Source: Paracoccus saliphilus
Lineage (GTDB): Bacteria > Pseudomonadota > Alphaproteobacteria > Rhodobacterales > Rhodobacteraceae
Length of the DNA: 64,000 nucleotides
Direction of reading: 5' to 3'
Assembly: GCF_028553805.1 (NCBI RefSeq)
Contig: NZ_CP067141.1
Span: 178,884 to 242,883 of the forward strand
Made by a program: the position numbers and the translations under genes. Position 1 is the first letter of the stretch, and each line of letters begins with the position of its first letter. Of the stretch, positions 45,396-53,633 are shown one piece after another. The notes below the pieces were generated by a model that saw nothing but the letters and a program-made list of their open reading frames with translations, had not been told where the DNA came from and did not search any database.

Positions 45396-45697
45396 GATGC
45401 ATTCGGCATGTCATTCGAACCAGTGGCATTCCAAACCTCATCCCGCAGGATCAGCTTCTCAAGCGTCAGGTCGGAAACCACCCTCCGCAACCGCTCGTTC
45501 TCTTTCTCGAGTTCCTTGAGCCGCTTCACCTGGTCGGTCTTCAGACCACCGAACTCCTTGCGCCAACGGTAATAGGTGAACTGCGTCACTCCGATCGAGC
45601 GCACTGATTCAGCGACAGAGCCGCCTTGCGAAACCAATACGTCCACCTGCCGAAGCTTGGCGACGATTTCCTCGGGTTTGTGCTTCTTCTGGGGCAT
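45392..45697 (-). CDS. IS3-family OrfA (HTH transposase subunit)
   Basis: OrfA supplies the HTH part of the IS3 transposase. From MPQKKHKPEEIVAKLRQVDV it has 101 residues, with the HTH SVAESVRSIGVTQFTYYRWR and a leucine-zipper segment RLKELEKENERLRRVVSDLT. It overlaps orfB by four bases. Without orfB it cannot transpose the element. Confidence 0.88.
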   Translation of the reverse strand: MPQKKHKPEEIVAKLRQVDVLVSQGGSVAESVRSIGVTQFTYYRWRKEFGGLKTDQVKRLKELEKENERLRRVVSDLTLEKLILRDEVWNATGSNDMPNAS

Positions 45698-45868
45698 TTC
45701 TTCATCCTCCATCTGGCTCAAAAGCCTACTTCAGGGAGGACCACTTTTCAGGGGGCATGCCAATGATAGGTTCACGGTTTCACAGGGGTTCCGAAAAGCG
45801 CCTATCAGGATCGTCTTCACTCGGATATAACAATTTCACCTCAATGAGTTGACCACTGTCTTACCTTA

Positions 45869-46799
45869 GTGTCTGATTCAAAACTGCTTGGGGGATTTCA
45901 TACCTTTGCGAGGTGACGCATGACGCGTCGAATGTGCGCGATGAGGATCCAGGCCTCGGCGCTTGCGATGGTTTTCTCCCAGTCTTTTGCTAAGCGGCGA
46001 CAGCGCCCGAGCCATGCGAGGGTGCGCACGACCACCCATCTGCGCGGCAGAACTTCGAAACCATCGGCGGTATCAGAACGCTTGACGATCTGAACCGTCC
46101 ATCGACCGATGGCCTTCAGCGCGGTGCGCAGTTTGGGTCCTGCATAACCGCCGTCGGCAAAGATGTAGCGTAGCATGGGGTGGCGAGATGCAACAGTTCT
46201 CAACACCTCTGGCGCGCCATCACGGTCCTGGATACCGGCGCAGTGGACCGCCAGGCCCACCAACAATCCGATCGTGTCGGTGACGATGTGGCGCTTACGC
46301 CCCTTGATCCGCTTGCCGGCGTCATATCCGTTAATCCCGCCACTTTCCGTGGTTTTTACGCTTTGGCTGTCAATGATACCTGCTGTCGGCTGCGCCTTGC
46401 GGGCTCCCGCCAGACGCGCAGCCTCGACAAGGGCACGGTTCATCTCATCCAGAAGACCATCATTGCGCCATGCATGAAAATAGCTGCGGACCGTCGAAAC
46501 CGGCGGAAAATCGTTCGGCAGCATACGCCACTGGCACCCTGTCGTCGCGATGTAAAGGATCGCGTCAAACACATCCCGCAAGCCTGTCGTGCGGGGGCGA
46601 CCAGTTCTTCTGCGAGGGGGTATCAGAGGCTCGATCATTGCCCATTCCGCATCGGTCATATCGCTTGCGTATTTGCCTCCCGTTCGGGCATGCTGGAGGC
46701 GGGTGAGCTCAGTCCAGGCCATTGTGATCTCCGTTCAGATTTGCAACCAAACAGAATCATAAGCCGCTGATTTCACCCAACTCATTTTAGATCAGGCTC
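45869..46799 (-). mobile_element. IS5-family element, copy 1
   Basis: This 931-bp element has imperfect inverted ends (GTGTCTGATTCAAAA at 45869 and, on the other strand, GAGCCTGATCTAAAA ending at 46799). It carries one intact transposase gene. An inverted second copy of the same length is at 51119-52049. The 3-bp flanks read TAA on the transposase 3' side and TCA on the 5' side in both copies, so neither has a matching target duplication. Confidence 0.85.
45898..46722 (-). CDS. IS5-family transposase
   Basis: This 274-residue DDE transposase is intact. DMTDAEWAMIEPLIPPRRRT opens the N-terminal domain. GIIDSQSVKTTESGGINGYD has the first catalytic Asp, FADGGYAGPKL the second, and the C-terminus WVVVRTLAWLGRCRRLAKDW contains the YREK-like region with Glu. 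It differs from copy 2 in only a few residues near position 30. It is probably functional. Confidence 0.93.
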   Translation of the reverse strand: MAWTELTRLQHARTGGKYASDMTDAEWAMIEPLIPPRRRTGRPRTTGLRDVFDAILYIATTGCQWRMLPNDFPPVSTVRSYFHAWRNDGLLDEMNRALVEAARLAGARKAQPTAGIIDSQSVKTTESGGINGYDAGKRIKGRKRHIVTDTIGLLVGLAVHCAGIQDRDGAPEVLRTVASRHPMLRYIFADGGYAGPKLRTALKAIGRWTVQIVKRSDTADGFEVLPRRWVVVRTLAWLGRCRRLAKDWEKTIASAEAWILIAHIRRVMRHLAKV

Positions 46800-46988
46800 T
46801 GAGACCCAGCTCGGAGAGGGTCCAGAATATATCGCTCCATCCCGTCCCTCCCTGGCATCAAGCTGCCCGATTCGAGATTCTGCCTCAACTCGTTGAAGAG
46901 CAAGCAGTACGCAAAAGCGTGATCTGACAGCAGATCGCGAAGTGATATACGGTGTAGTGGGTGCCGAGATTACTGCACGGGAAATTTT

Positions 46989-48374
46989 ATGATGGGTTCG
47001 CTAATGATTTCGTATCCAGAGCTAGCTACGATTCGATTGGGGTATGGTCTATCATCACATATGGTGCAGCCATTTGGACCGGACGAAATTTTGGCGGCCA
47101 TACATCAGGCTGGTCCGGATGGTGATACTGTCAACATGGAACAATTGCGCAAGTTGCAATTGCGGACAGCCAAACTGAGGCAACGTATCAAGCTAGGAGA
47201 AAAACGCGCCCGCGAGGCCTACACGACAGAGCGGCAATATATAGTTCAGCTTGTTCGCAAAGAAATGCAACGGCGCTTCGCCCGAGCCATCGACGATCCA
47301 ATCGGTTTTGGAGAAAGGCTCGTCCAGTTCTGGGCTGATCATTTCACTGTCGGTGGTGGCCCCCCCCATCAAAGGTTGATGACAGCTTGTTATGTAAACG
47401 AAGCGATCCGACCACATATCACGGGCAATTTTGCCGATCTGATGTTTGCCGCCGAAACGCATCCGAGCATGCTGATATATCTCAATCAGAATAGCTCGAT
47501 TGGGCCGAATTCACGAGCGGCACAAAAAGCGCAAGAAAAGCGTCACACGGGCCTAAATGAAAATCTGGCACGTGAAATGATAGAATTACACAGCTTGGGC
47601 GTTGGAGCGGATTATACGCAGAAAGATGTTCGCCAACTGGCCAAGCTACTGACTGGGCTGACATATCGTGCGATGCGAGATGAACTGTTCAACGCTAATC
47701 GCGCCGAACCGGGCCCGGAGATAGTATTGGGGAAGCACTATGGAGAACATGGGGCCGCCAGATTGAGCGACATCCGCGCCGTGATCACGGACCTCGCACG
47801 CCATCCAGATACGGCGCAGCATCTGGCCCGAAAACTCGCGATCCATTTCGTCACGGATCAGCCGCCGCAGTCGTTGGTGGATCGATTGGCTCGCGTCTAT
47901 GCGGATACGGACGGTGACTTGAATGCGATGAATACAGAATTGGTCGAAGCTCCCGAACTTACTGCATTCTTCCGACACAAGATAAGGCAACCATTTGATT
48001 TCATGGTGGCATCTCTACGAAGTCTCGGAGTAACCGGCAATGAGATTATGGCACTCAAGCCGCGACAATTTCATGGTTGGCTCACCTATCCATTGGCTAA
48101 GATGGGTCAGCAATGGGGCAATCCCCCTGGTCCTGATGGTTGGCCCGAGAGCGGCGAAAACTGGGTTACACCTCAGGGAATCGCAGCACGGATCGATTGG
48201 GCAATGCGTATTCCGATCAAATTGCGCAAGAATCTACCCGATCCAAGGCAACTATTGCAGGTCGCGCTCGGCGACACGGCCTCTGAAGCGCTGCAATGGG
48301 CAGTACCCAAAGCAGAAACTGCCCGTGATGGGGTTGCCATCGTGCTAGCGTCCGCCGATTTCAACCGGAGATAA
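46989..48374 (+). CDS. DUF1800 protein
   Basis: This 461-residue protein matches DUF1800. FGERLVQFWADHFTVGG, GLNENLAREMIELHSLGVGA and YTQKDVRQLAKLLTGLTY are typical blocks. Members usually pair with a DUF1501 protein, as here (the next gene starts four bases later). The biochemical role is not established. No signal peptide is evident from this start. Codon use is less GC-biased than in the flanking conjugation genes, suggesting separate transfer with the surrounding IS5 pair. Confidence 0.85.
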   Translation: MMGSLMISYPELATIRLGYGLSSHMVQPFGPDEILAAIHQAGPDGDTVNMEQLRKLQLRTAKLRQRIKLGEKRAREAYTTERQYIVQLVRKEMQRRFARAIDDPIGFGERLVQFWADHFTVGGGPPHQRLMTACYVNEAIRPHITGNFADLMFAAETHPSMLIYLNQNSSIGPNSRAAQKAQEKRHTGLNENLAREMIELHSLGVGADYTQKDVRQLAKLLTGLTYRAMRDELFNANRAEPGPEIVLGKHYGEHGAARLSDIRAVITDLARHPDTAQHLARKLAIHFVTDQPPQSLVDRLARVYADTDGDLNAMNTELVEAPELTAFFRHKIRQPFDFMVASLRSLGVTGNEIMALKPRQFHGWLTYPLAKMGQQWGNPPGPDGWPESGENWVTPQGIAARIDWAMRIPIKLRKNLPDPRQLLQVALGDTASEALQWAVPKAETARDGVAIVLASADFNRR

Positions 48375-48378
48375 ATCG

Positions 48379-49557
48379 ATGTTTAATCGAAGACTGTTCC
48401 TCAAATCCAGCGCATTGATCGGTTGTTCGGCGGCTGCACACCCGCTCCTGTCCAGCATCGCCTTTGCTACCGCACCTAGCGAAAACCGCCTAGTCGTTAT
48501 CATCTTGCGCGGTGCGATGGACGGGTTGGACGTGTTCCAGCCGTATGGCGACCCGGAACTGCACAAGCTACGGAAGACAATCTCGCTCGGGCCAGACCAG
48601 GGCGCATATGATCTTGACGGATTCTTTGCACTGCATCCGACGCTGTCTCCACTGATGCCACTATGGAATGCAGGAGAACTAGGATTTGTGCCGGCTGTCT
48701 CTACTCCTTACCGGAACAAACGCAGCCATTTCGACGGGCAAGATATGCTTGAGGCTGGAACCGGTACGGATATGGACTTGGCAAGTCAAAGCGACGGCTG
48801 GCTGAATCGTTTACTGCACAATATGCCCGGCGCTCAGTCAGAAACTGCTTACTCGGTTGGAACTGAACAGATGCGGATCCTCGCCGGAACTGCCCCTGCA
48901 AGAAGCTGGTCACCGAAAATCGATCTGCAGCTCAGTCCTCAGGCGCAGATGCTTCTACTGCATGCCTACCATGATGACCCATTGTTTCGCGAAGGAAGCG
49001 AAGAAGCGCTGGAAATTGCAAATCAAGGGTTAGACAAGATTCGAGAAGAGAGAGGCCCAACACGCGACGCACGGGCTTTGGCTTCCTTTGCCGCAAGCCG
49101 GCTGAATGGTGAAACACGGATCGCAACCTTTTCATTGACCGGTTGGGACAGCCATGCCCGTCAATCCACGATCTTGAAACCTTCGCTTTTGGGATTGGCG
49201 GATGCAATTCTAACGCTCCGCGAAGGACTTGGAAGAAACTGGTCGAAAACCACCATACTCGCAATGACCGAATTCGGGCGCACTGTGCGTGAGAACGGTA
49301 GTGGCGGCACTGATCACGGTACTGGTGGTGCCATGCTCGTTGCCGGGGGGGCCGTGCGCGGCAAGCGAGCAATGGGGAACTGGCCGGGATTGGGAGAAAA
49401 AAACCTCTATGCCGGGCGTGATTTGACGCCTGTTGCCGATATTCGTGCTTATGCTGCCTGGGCTTTACGCGATCTGTTTGGAACCAGCAGAAATGTTCTG
49501 GAAACAGCTGTGTTTCCGGGGCTCGACATGGGTGCCAACCCTCGCATTCTCGCCTGA
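48379..49557 (+). CDS. DUF1501 protein with twin-arginine signal
   Basis: This 392-residue DUF1501 protein starts MFNRRLFLKSSALIGCSAAA, a twin-arginine export signal, so it is probably folded in the cytoplasm and sent to the periplasm. The alkaline-phosphatase-like/sulfatase-like core is suggested by VVIILRGAMDGLDVFQPYGD, AMTEFGRTVRENGSGGTDHG and TGGAMLVAGGAVRG, with conserved His and Asp that may bind metal. It is coupled to the DUF1800 gene. Substrate unknown. Confidence 0.88.
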   Translation: MFNRRLFLKSSALIGCSAAAHPLLSSIAFATAPSENRLVVIILRGAMDGLDVFQPYGDPELHKLRKTISLGPDQGAYDLDGFFALHPTLSPLMPLWNAGELGFVPAVSTPYRNKRSHFDGQDMLEAGTGTDMDLASQSDGWLNRLLHNMPGAQSETAYSVGTEQMRILAGTAPARSWSPKIDLQLSPQAQMLLLHAYHDDPLFREGSEEALEIANQGLDKIREERGPTRDARALASFAASRLNGETRIATFSLTGWDSHARQSTILKPSLLGLADAILTLREGLGRNWSKTTILAMTEFGRTVRENGSGGTDHGTGGAMLVAGGAVRGKRAMGNWPGLGEKNLYAGRDLTPVADIRAYAAWALRDLFGTSRNVLETAVFPGLDMGANPRILA

Positions 49558-49685
49558 TTCCTACCTCTCAACAGGTGATTGGTGGCAAGTACCGGTTAGG
49601 AGGGCAAGGCAGATCGCAGTCAGTCAATGCTCTCTGGGTGTGTACTCGTGTGCATCCTCCGTCCGATTGCAGCATCTGATCGATT

Positions 49686-50132
49686 CGCATGTTATCCGCG
49701 ACCGAAGGATTCAAACTGACACTAGTTAGCGCGACAAGCCTGATGGACGAACCGCTTATGAGCCGACTATGGAATTTCGGCACCCATATAGAGATCATCG
49801 AGGATCTTGTGAGATCGGGAGAGCGACGTGAGCACCTCATATGGCTTTAGGCCATTCTTAAGGAACAACCGGACACGTTCAGGCCCTGGCAATATGACAA
49901 TCCGGATAACAGGTTGGCCTATGGCAAACTGGCCGAATGGATTGTTCGCGCATTTGGCCAGATCGATTGTCTTGTCGGCTGTGTTCCGGCGAATCGCTTC
50001 GCGGTCTCGGCAACTCTCCTGCCGGCAAATCTCCACCATGAATTGATCGATGAGGCTCACTGGGTAGGCGCCCTGCCCGCCTTTGCCTCAACACTCCGTA
50101 AGCGGGAAGGCTTGGTCGTTCAGGCTTTGTAA
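49686..50132 (+). pseudogene. Second relic of the CysK-like PLP enzyme
   Basis: About 230 bases here are clearly related (by eye about three quarters identical) to 9828-10052 of the truncated PLP gene (TEGFKLTLVSATSLMDEPLM, EQPDTFRPWQYDNPDNRLAY), with an in-frame TAG near 49850. It continues beyond the other copy's break: GKLAEWIVRAFGQIDCLVG, then after a deletion LPANLHHELIDEAHWVGALP. The N-terminal third is missing. It is another copy of the same gene, decayed independently. Confidence 0.75.
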
Positions 50133-50506
50133 TTCAATGGCATAAAAGTGTCGATATTTGAACTCGGCTATAGATTGGCGATGCGTTGCAGGGTCTGGGT
50201 GAACCATGCCGCCGGATCGACGTTGTTCACCCTCGCTGTCTACAAGAGCGTGGCCCAAGTGCGGCCGCCGCCATCCGATCCCGCAAACATGCTATTTTTC
50301 CGGGTTATTGTCTGCGGCCTGATTGGTAAGTGGGAAGGTCTTCCCGCTTACGGATGAAGGCTCCCGCGTCCCAGAGGTTCCGAGCGATAGATTAACACTT
50401 AGACCGAAATGCCAGTGTTGATGAGTGAACCGGTCGTCAGTGCGGTACAAGTGAATCGGAAATAGACAGGGTGACGCAACCGCAACTGACCATATTCAAT
50501 GCTCGA
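50133..50506. other. Gene-free stretch with a 12-bp hairpin
   Basis: No gene is supported. At 50325-50350 GTAAGTGGGAAG and CTTCCCGCTTAC form a 12-bp stem (one G-T pair) around a 2-base centre. The sequence resembles decayed IS or promoter DNA between the PLP relic and the small gene that follows. Confidence 0.45.
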
Positions 50507-50710
50507 TCAATCAGATACAACAATTCCAGCTTTGGCCAAGGCTCGCTCCAAGGCACCGATACGCGTCAACATGGAATCGCATTCCGTACTCCAGCCGACA
50601 GCCAAATTCCTCGCGGCTATCGCAGCGGTTTTTGCATCATGCACGGCAGCTTCCAGCTCATTCAGCCGCTCTTCCATATCATTAGGATATTCCTCTTCTT
50701 GATCACTCAT
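50507..50710 (-). CDS. Small coiled-coil protein, unknown
   Basis: This 67-residue acidic protein (MSDQEEEYPNDMEERLNELE) is mostly helical with heptad-like pattern and no recognisable family. AAGGAAGG lies about 11 bases upstream of the ATG. SlyX-like small coiled coils have a similar look, but the match is weak. Confidence 0.45.
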   Translation of the reverse strand: MSDQEEEYPNDMEERLNELEAAVHDAKTAAIAARNLAVGWSTECDSMLTRIGALERALAKAGIVVSD

Positions 50711-50998
50711 TTTCCGTGCATTCCTTCCTTCGCCGTAGGGAATAGCCAGTCCATTGGCATTGCACAGTTCGCACTACCTATATGACTGTATATCCTGCAC
50801 ACACGCACCGCTCATCGGAGACGATATACTAGATGCAAACCTCTACCGACAGCATACTTACACAGCCGCCCACCAGTGATCATGTGCATAAAGCGTCAAC
50901 CGATTCATCTCCAATCAATCTACCAGAATTCGAGGGCGACAAGGAACCCACGCTCCTGCACTCTACCACTGGTCGTGATCTATTCCACGTTGCCTAGC

Positions 50999-51040
50999 CT
51001 GCCCGATAGGATGGTGTCCAGTTTCAATCTTAGTGCACGA
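50999..51040. repeat. Isolated copy of the IS3 left end
   Basis: These about 40 bases match the left end of the IS3 element at 44383-44423, including a 21-base exact stretch (51017-51037 against 44400-44420), but no transposase sequence follows. It is either the scar of a deleted IS3 copy or a solo end left by recombination. The rest of 50711-51118 shows no gene. Confidence 0.7.
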
Positions 51041-51118
51041 CAGCAGGCGCGTCCCGAACTGAGGCATATCGTCATCGTCACCGCTTCATCTCTGATCCGA
51101 ATGAGCCCGAACCTCTCA

Positions 51119-52049
51119 GAGCCTGATCTAAAATGAATTGGGTGAATTCAGCGGCTTATGATTCTGTTCGGTTGCAAATCTGAACGGAGATCACAATGGC
51201 CTGGACTGAGCTCACCCGCCTCCAGCATGCCCGAACGGGAGGCAAATACGCAAGCGATATGACCGATGCGGAATGGGCATTGATCGAGCCTCTGATGCCC
51301 CCTCGCAGAAGAACTGGTCGCCCCCGCACGACAGGCTTGCGGGATGTGTTTGACGCGATCCTTTACATCGCGACGACAGGGTGCCAATGGCGTATGCTGC
51401 CGAACGATTTTCCGCCGGTTTCGACGGTCCGCAGCTATTTTCATGCATGGCGCAATGATGGTCTTCTGGATGAGATGAACCGTGCCCTTGTCGAGGCTGC
51501 GCGTCTGGCGGGAGCCCGCAAGGCGCAGCCGACAGCAGGTATCATTGACAGCCAAAGCGTAAAAACCACGGAAAGTGGCGGGATTAACGGATATGACGCC
51601 GGCAAGCGGATCAAGGGGCGTAAGCGCCACATCGTCACCGACACGATCGGATTGTTGGTGGGCCTGGCGGTCCACTGCGCCGGTATCCAGGACCGTGATG
51701 GCGCGCCAGAGGTGTTGAGAACTGTTGCATCTCGCCACCCCATGCTACGCTACATCTTTGCCGACGGCGGTTATGCAGGACCCAAACTGCGCACCGCGCT
51801 GAAGGCCATCGGTCGATGGACGGTTCAGATCGTCAAGCGTTCTGATACCGCCGATGGTTTCGAAGTTCTGCCGCGCAGATGGGTGGTCGTGCGCACCCTC
51901 GCATGGCTCGGGCGCTGTCGCCGCTTAGCAAAAGACTGGGAGAAAACCATCGCAAGCGCCGAGGCCTGGATCCTCATCGCGCACATTCGACGCGTCATGC
52001 GTCACCTCGCAAAGGTATGAAATCCCCCAAGCAGTTTTGAATCAGACAC
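51119..52049 (+). mobile_element. IS5-family element, copy 2
   Basis: This 931-bp copy lies in the opposite orientation to copy 1 (45869-46799), with the same ends and the same flanking TCA/TAA. Together they border a 4.3-kb segment with the DUF1800/DUF1501 pair, like an inverted-repeat composite transposon. Confidence 0.85.
51196..52020 (+). CDS. IS5-family transposase
   Basis: This intact 274-residue transposase is nearly identical to copy 1. The visible differences are two residues near position 30 (WALIEPLMPP here, WAMIEPLIPP there). All catalytic blocks are present (IIDSQSVKTT, FADGGYAGPKL, LAKDWEKTIASAEAWI). The near identity points to recent duplication. Confidence 0.93.
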   Translation: MAWTELTRLQHARTGGKYASDMTDAEWALIEPLMPPRRRTGRPRTTGLRDVFDAILYIATTGCQWRMLPNDFPPVSTVRSYFHAWRNDGLLDEMNRALVEAARLAGARKAQPTAGIIDSQSVKTTESGGINGYDAGKRIKGRKRHIVTDTIGLLVGLAVHCAGIQDRDGAPEVLRTVASRHPMLRYIFADGGYAGPKLRTALKAIGRWTVQIVKRSDTADGFEVLPRRWVVVRTLAWLGRCRRLAKDWEKTIASAEAWILIAHIRRVMRHLAKV

Positions 52050-52219
52050 TAAGGGCGCTGTGAAGAGATCCTTTCGGCATTATGGGACAGCCATCGATTG
52101 GTCACCGGTTGCCGTATCCGGAGCATGCTATGCTATAGCGAGTGGACTGAGGGCGACGTTGGCGGTTTCTACCACCAGAAATCTCGCGTGATATCCCGTC
52201 TTTCAGATGGAGAAAGATG

Positions 52220-53230
52220 TCATTCTGTGGTCTTGAGGCGGCGTGCTTGGCGAGTCTGCATGAGATTTAAAAATTCATCGGGAACTAGACGTGCCTTCTG
52301 CGTTGCTTCTACGGGTGGGAAGAACTCATCCAAGCTGATGCCAGTGCCTTCAAGCGCAACAGTATTATCCTCTGCGAAATGCTTCCGGACGATATCCACC
52401 TGATTGCTGGACAAGACCATCTTCTCTCGATCCAAGCTCCTGTTGAGGGTCATCGTCAGTTCCATGATCCTCTTTCGTGGGATGTCTTTGTGCCGGGAAA
52501 TCTGGTTGATATGGCGGATGAACTCGGCGACGCGGTAATCTACACCTTCATTGAGCGGGGGGATCAGCTTTATCCTTTCTTGTTTTACCCCAATGACGTC
52601 CAAGAAGTCATACAGCAATTCACCATCGGGCCAGAACTTAGGATCGCAAGGTCGGACAATCACGTTTTCCGATCCGAATGCGTCACGCCATGGCGCTATT
52701 CGTTGGCCGAAATAACAAGCCTTGGTCTTGGAGTAATCCTCAAATCTAAATGGTTTGTGACGCTTTTCGGCCCTCAATCGTTGCTGGTAGAAGGACAGGA
52801 AATAGCTGTCCTGTCGTCTAATGTAGGCAACTATGGTGATGTCGTAGCCGTCGAATTGTTTTTTGATCCATTCGATCTTGCGATCGGAAACATCTAAATC
52901 GCCAAAGCTTTCAGACGAGATGATCAGGGTGTTGAATTCTTTGCCGTCGATGTACTTCCAAAAGGAACTGTAAGCATCATCAAGCGTCTTTTGCTTGCTT
53001 GGCAACAGCCAAAACACGTTCCTGCCGGGGATCGCTGCTGCTAAGGGAACATGCTGCTTGGTTTGGCAGAAGGGCGCTGTCCGCTCATATGGGTAAAGGA
53101 CACCTTGTTCTTCGAGGGTGTCGGAATTCTCAACCAAGCTGTGCTGTAGACTAGTCGAGCCGGTTTTGTTGAACCCGATATGCAAGAACAGTTTACGCAC
53201 TACTCCTGTTCCTTCCGCAAATTTGTCCAT
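52220..53230 (-). CDS. Sulfotransferase-like protein
   Basis: This 336-residue protein has a P-loop-like PAPS-binding start LFLHIGFNKTGSTSLQHSL, as in carbohydrate sulfotransferases, and a later SSESFGDLD that fits the 3'-phosphate site (Ser near residue 106). It would transfer sulfate from PAPS to a glycan. A bifunctional ATP sulfurylase/APS kinase gene lies 400 bp upstream on the same strand and could supply PAPS. The gene is AT-richer than its neighbours. The substrate is not known. Confidence 0.78.
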   Translation of the reverse strand: MDKFAEGTGVVRKLFLHIGFNKTGSTSLQHSLVENSDTLEEQGVLYPYERTAPFCQTKQHVPLAAAIPGRNVFWLLPSKQKTLDDAYSSFWKYIDGKEFNTLIISSESFGDLDVSDRKIEWIKKQFDGYDITIVAYIRRQDSYFLSFYQQRLRAEKRHKPFRFEDYSKTKACYFGQRIAPWRDAFGSENVIVRPCDPKFWPDGELLYDFLDVIGVKQERIKLIPPLNEGVDYRVAEFIRHINQISRHKDIPRKRIMELTMTLNRSLDREKMVLSSNQVDIVRKHFAEDNTVALEGTGISLDEFFPPVEATQKARLVPDEFLNLMQTRQARRLKTTE

Positions 53231-53333
53231 TGATGACTAGGTTATTCGGGATTCGCAAGAAGTGACACTTTGCTACGCCCGCTTCGGCGGACTTTCTCCT
53301 GCGTAAACCATAGTGTCACTGTGCCCTCCTTAA

Positions 53334-53576
53334 TTACTGGATATCCACAGGATGCCGGAGGGTGGCTTGCAATATCGCATCTGCACGGCGGAGCAGTTCA
53401 TCACGGTCTGCGGTTTCCCACACAGAACTTCTGGAAACCCCCATCTCCTTTGCCGCAGCCAATAGGTGAGGACCTATATCCTTACCCGCTTGATCAAGCC
53501 CCAGAATTGGGAGCAAGATGCTGGCCAGATCAACTGAGAGTGCTTGATCTTCTGGATCCTCTGCTTCTTTTGCCAA
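53334..53576 (-). CDS. Small unknown protein
   Basis: This 80-residue protein (MAKEAEDPEDQALSVDLASI) has a helical, mildly hydrophobic middle and a C-terminal ELLRRADAILQATLRHPVD. I recognise no family. It sits between the sulfotransferase and cysC/sat genes on the same strand, so it may be co-transcribed. Confidence 0.4.
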   Translation of the reverse strand: MAKEAEDPEDQALSVDLASILLPILGLDQAGKDIGPHLLAAAKEMGVSRSSVWETADRDELLRRADAILQATLRHPVDIQ

Positions 53577-53633
53577 GTGCAGACATAACGGTTATGCGCA
53601 CCGGAGATAATCCGCTCAGTACCCGGGCGGGGA

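Larger units (their letters stand above)
44379..45763 (-). mobile_element. IS3-family element, inactivated
   Basis: An IS3-type element follows rfbA by about 85 bases. Approximate ends are TGTCCTGCCCCGATACGG at 44379 and its imperfect complement near 45763, both continuing into TGGTCC. It carries an intact orfA and a broken orfB. A short piece of the same left end recurs at 51000-51040. The ends are estimated from repeat similarity. Confidence 0.75.
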
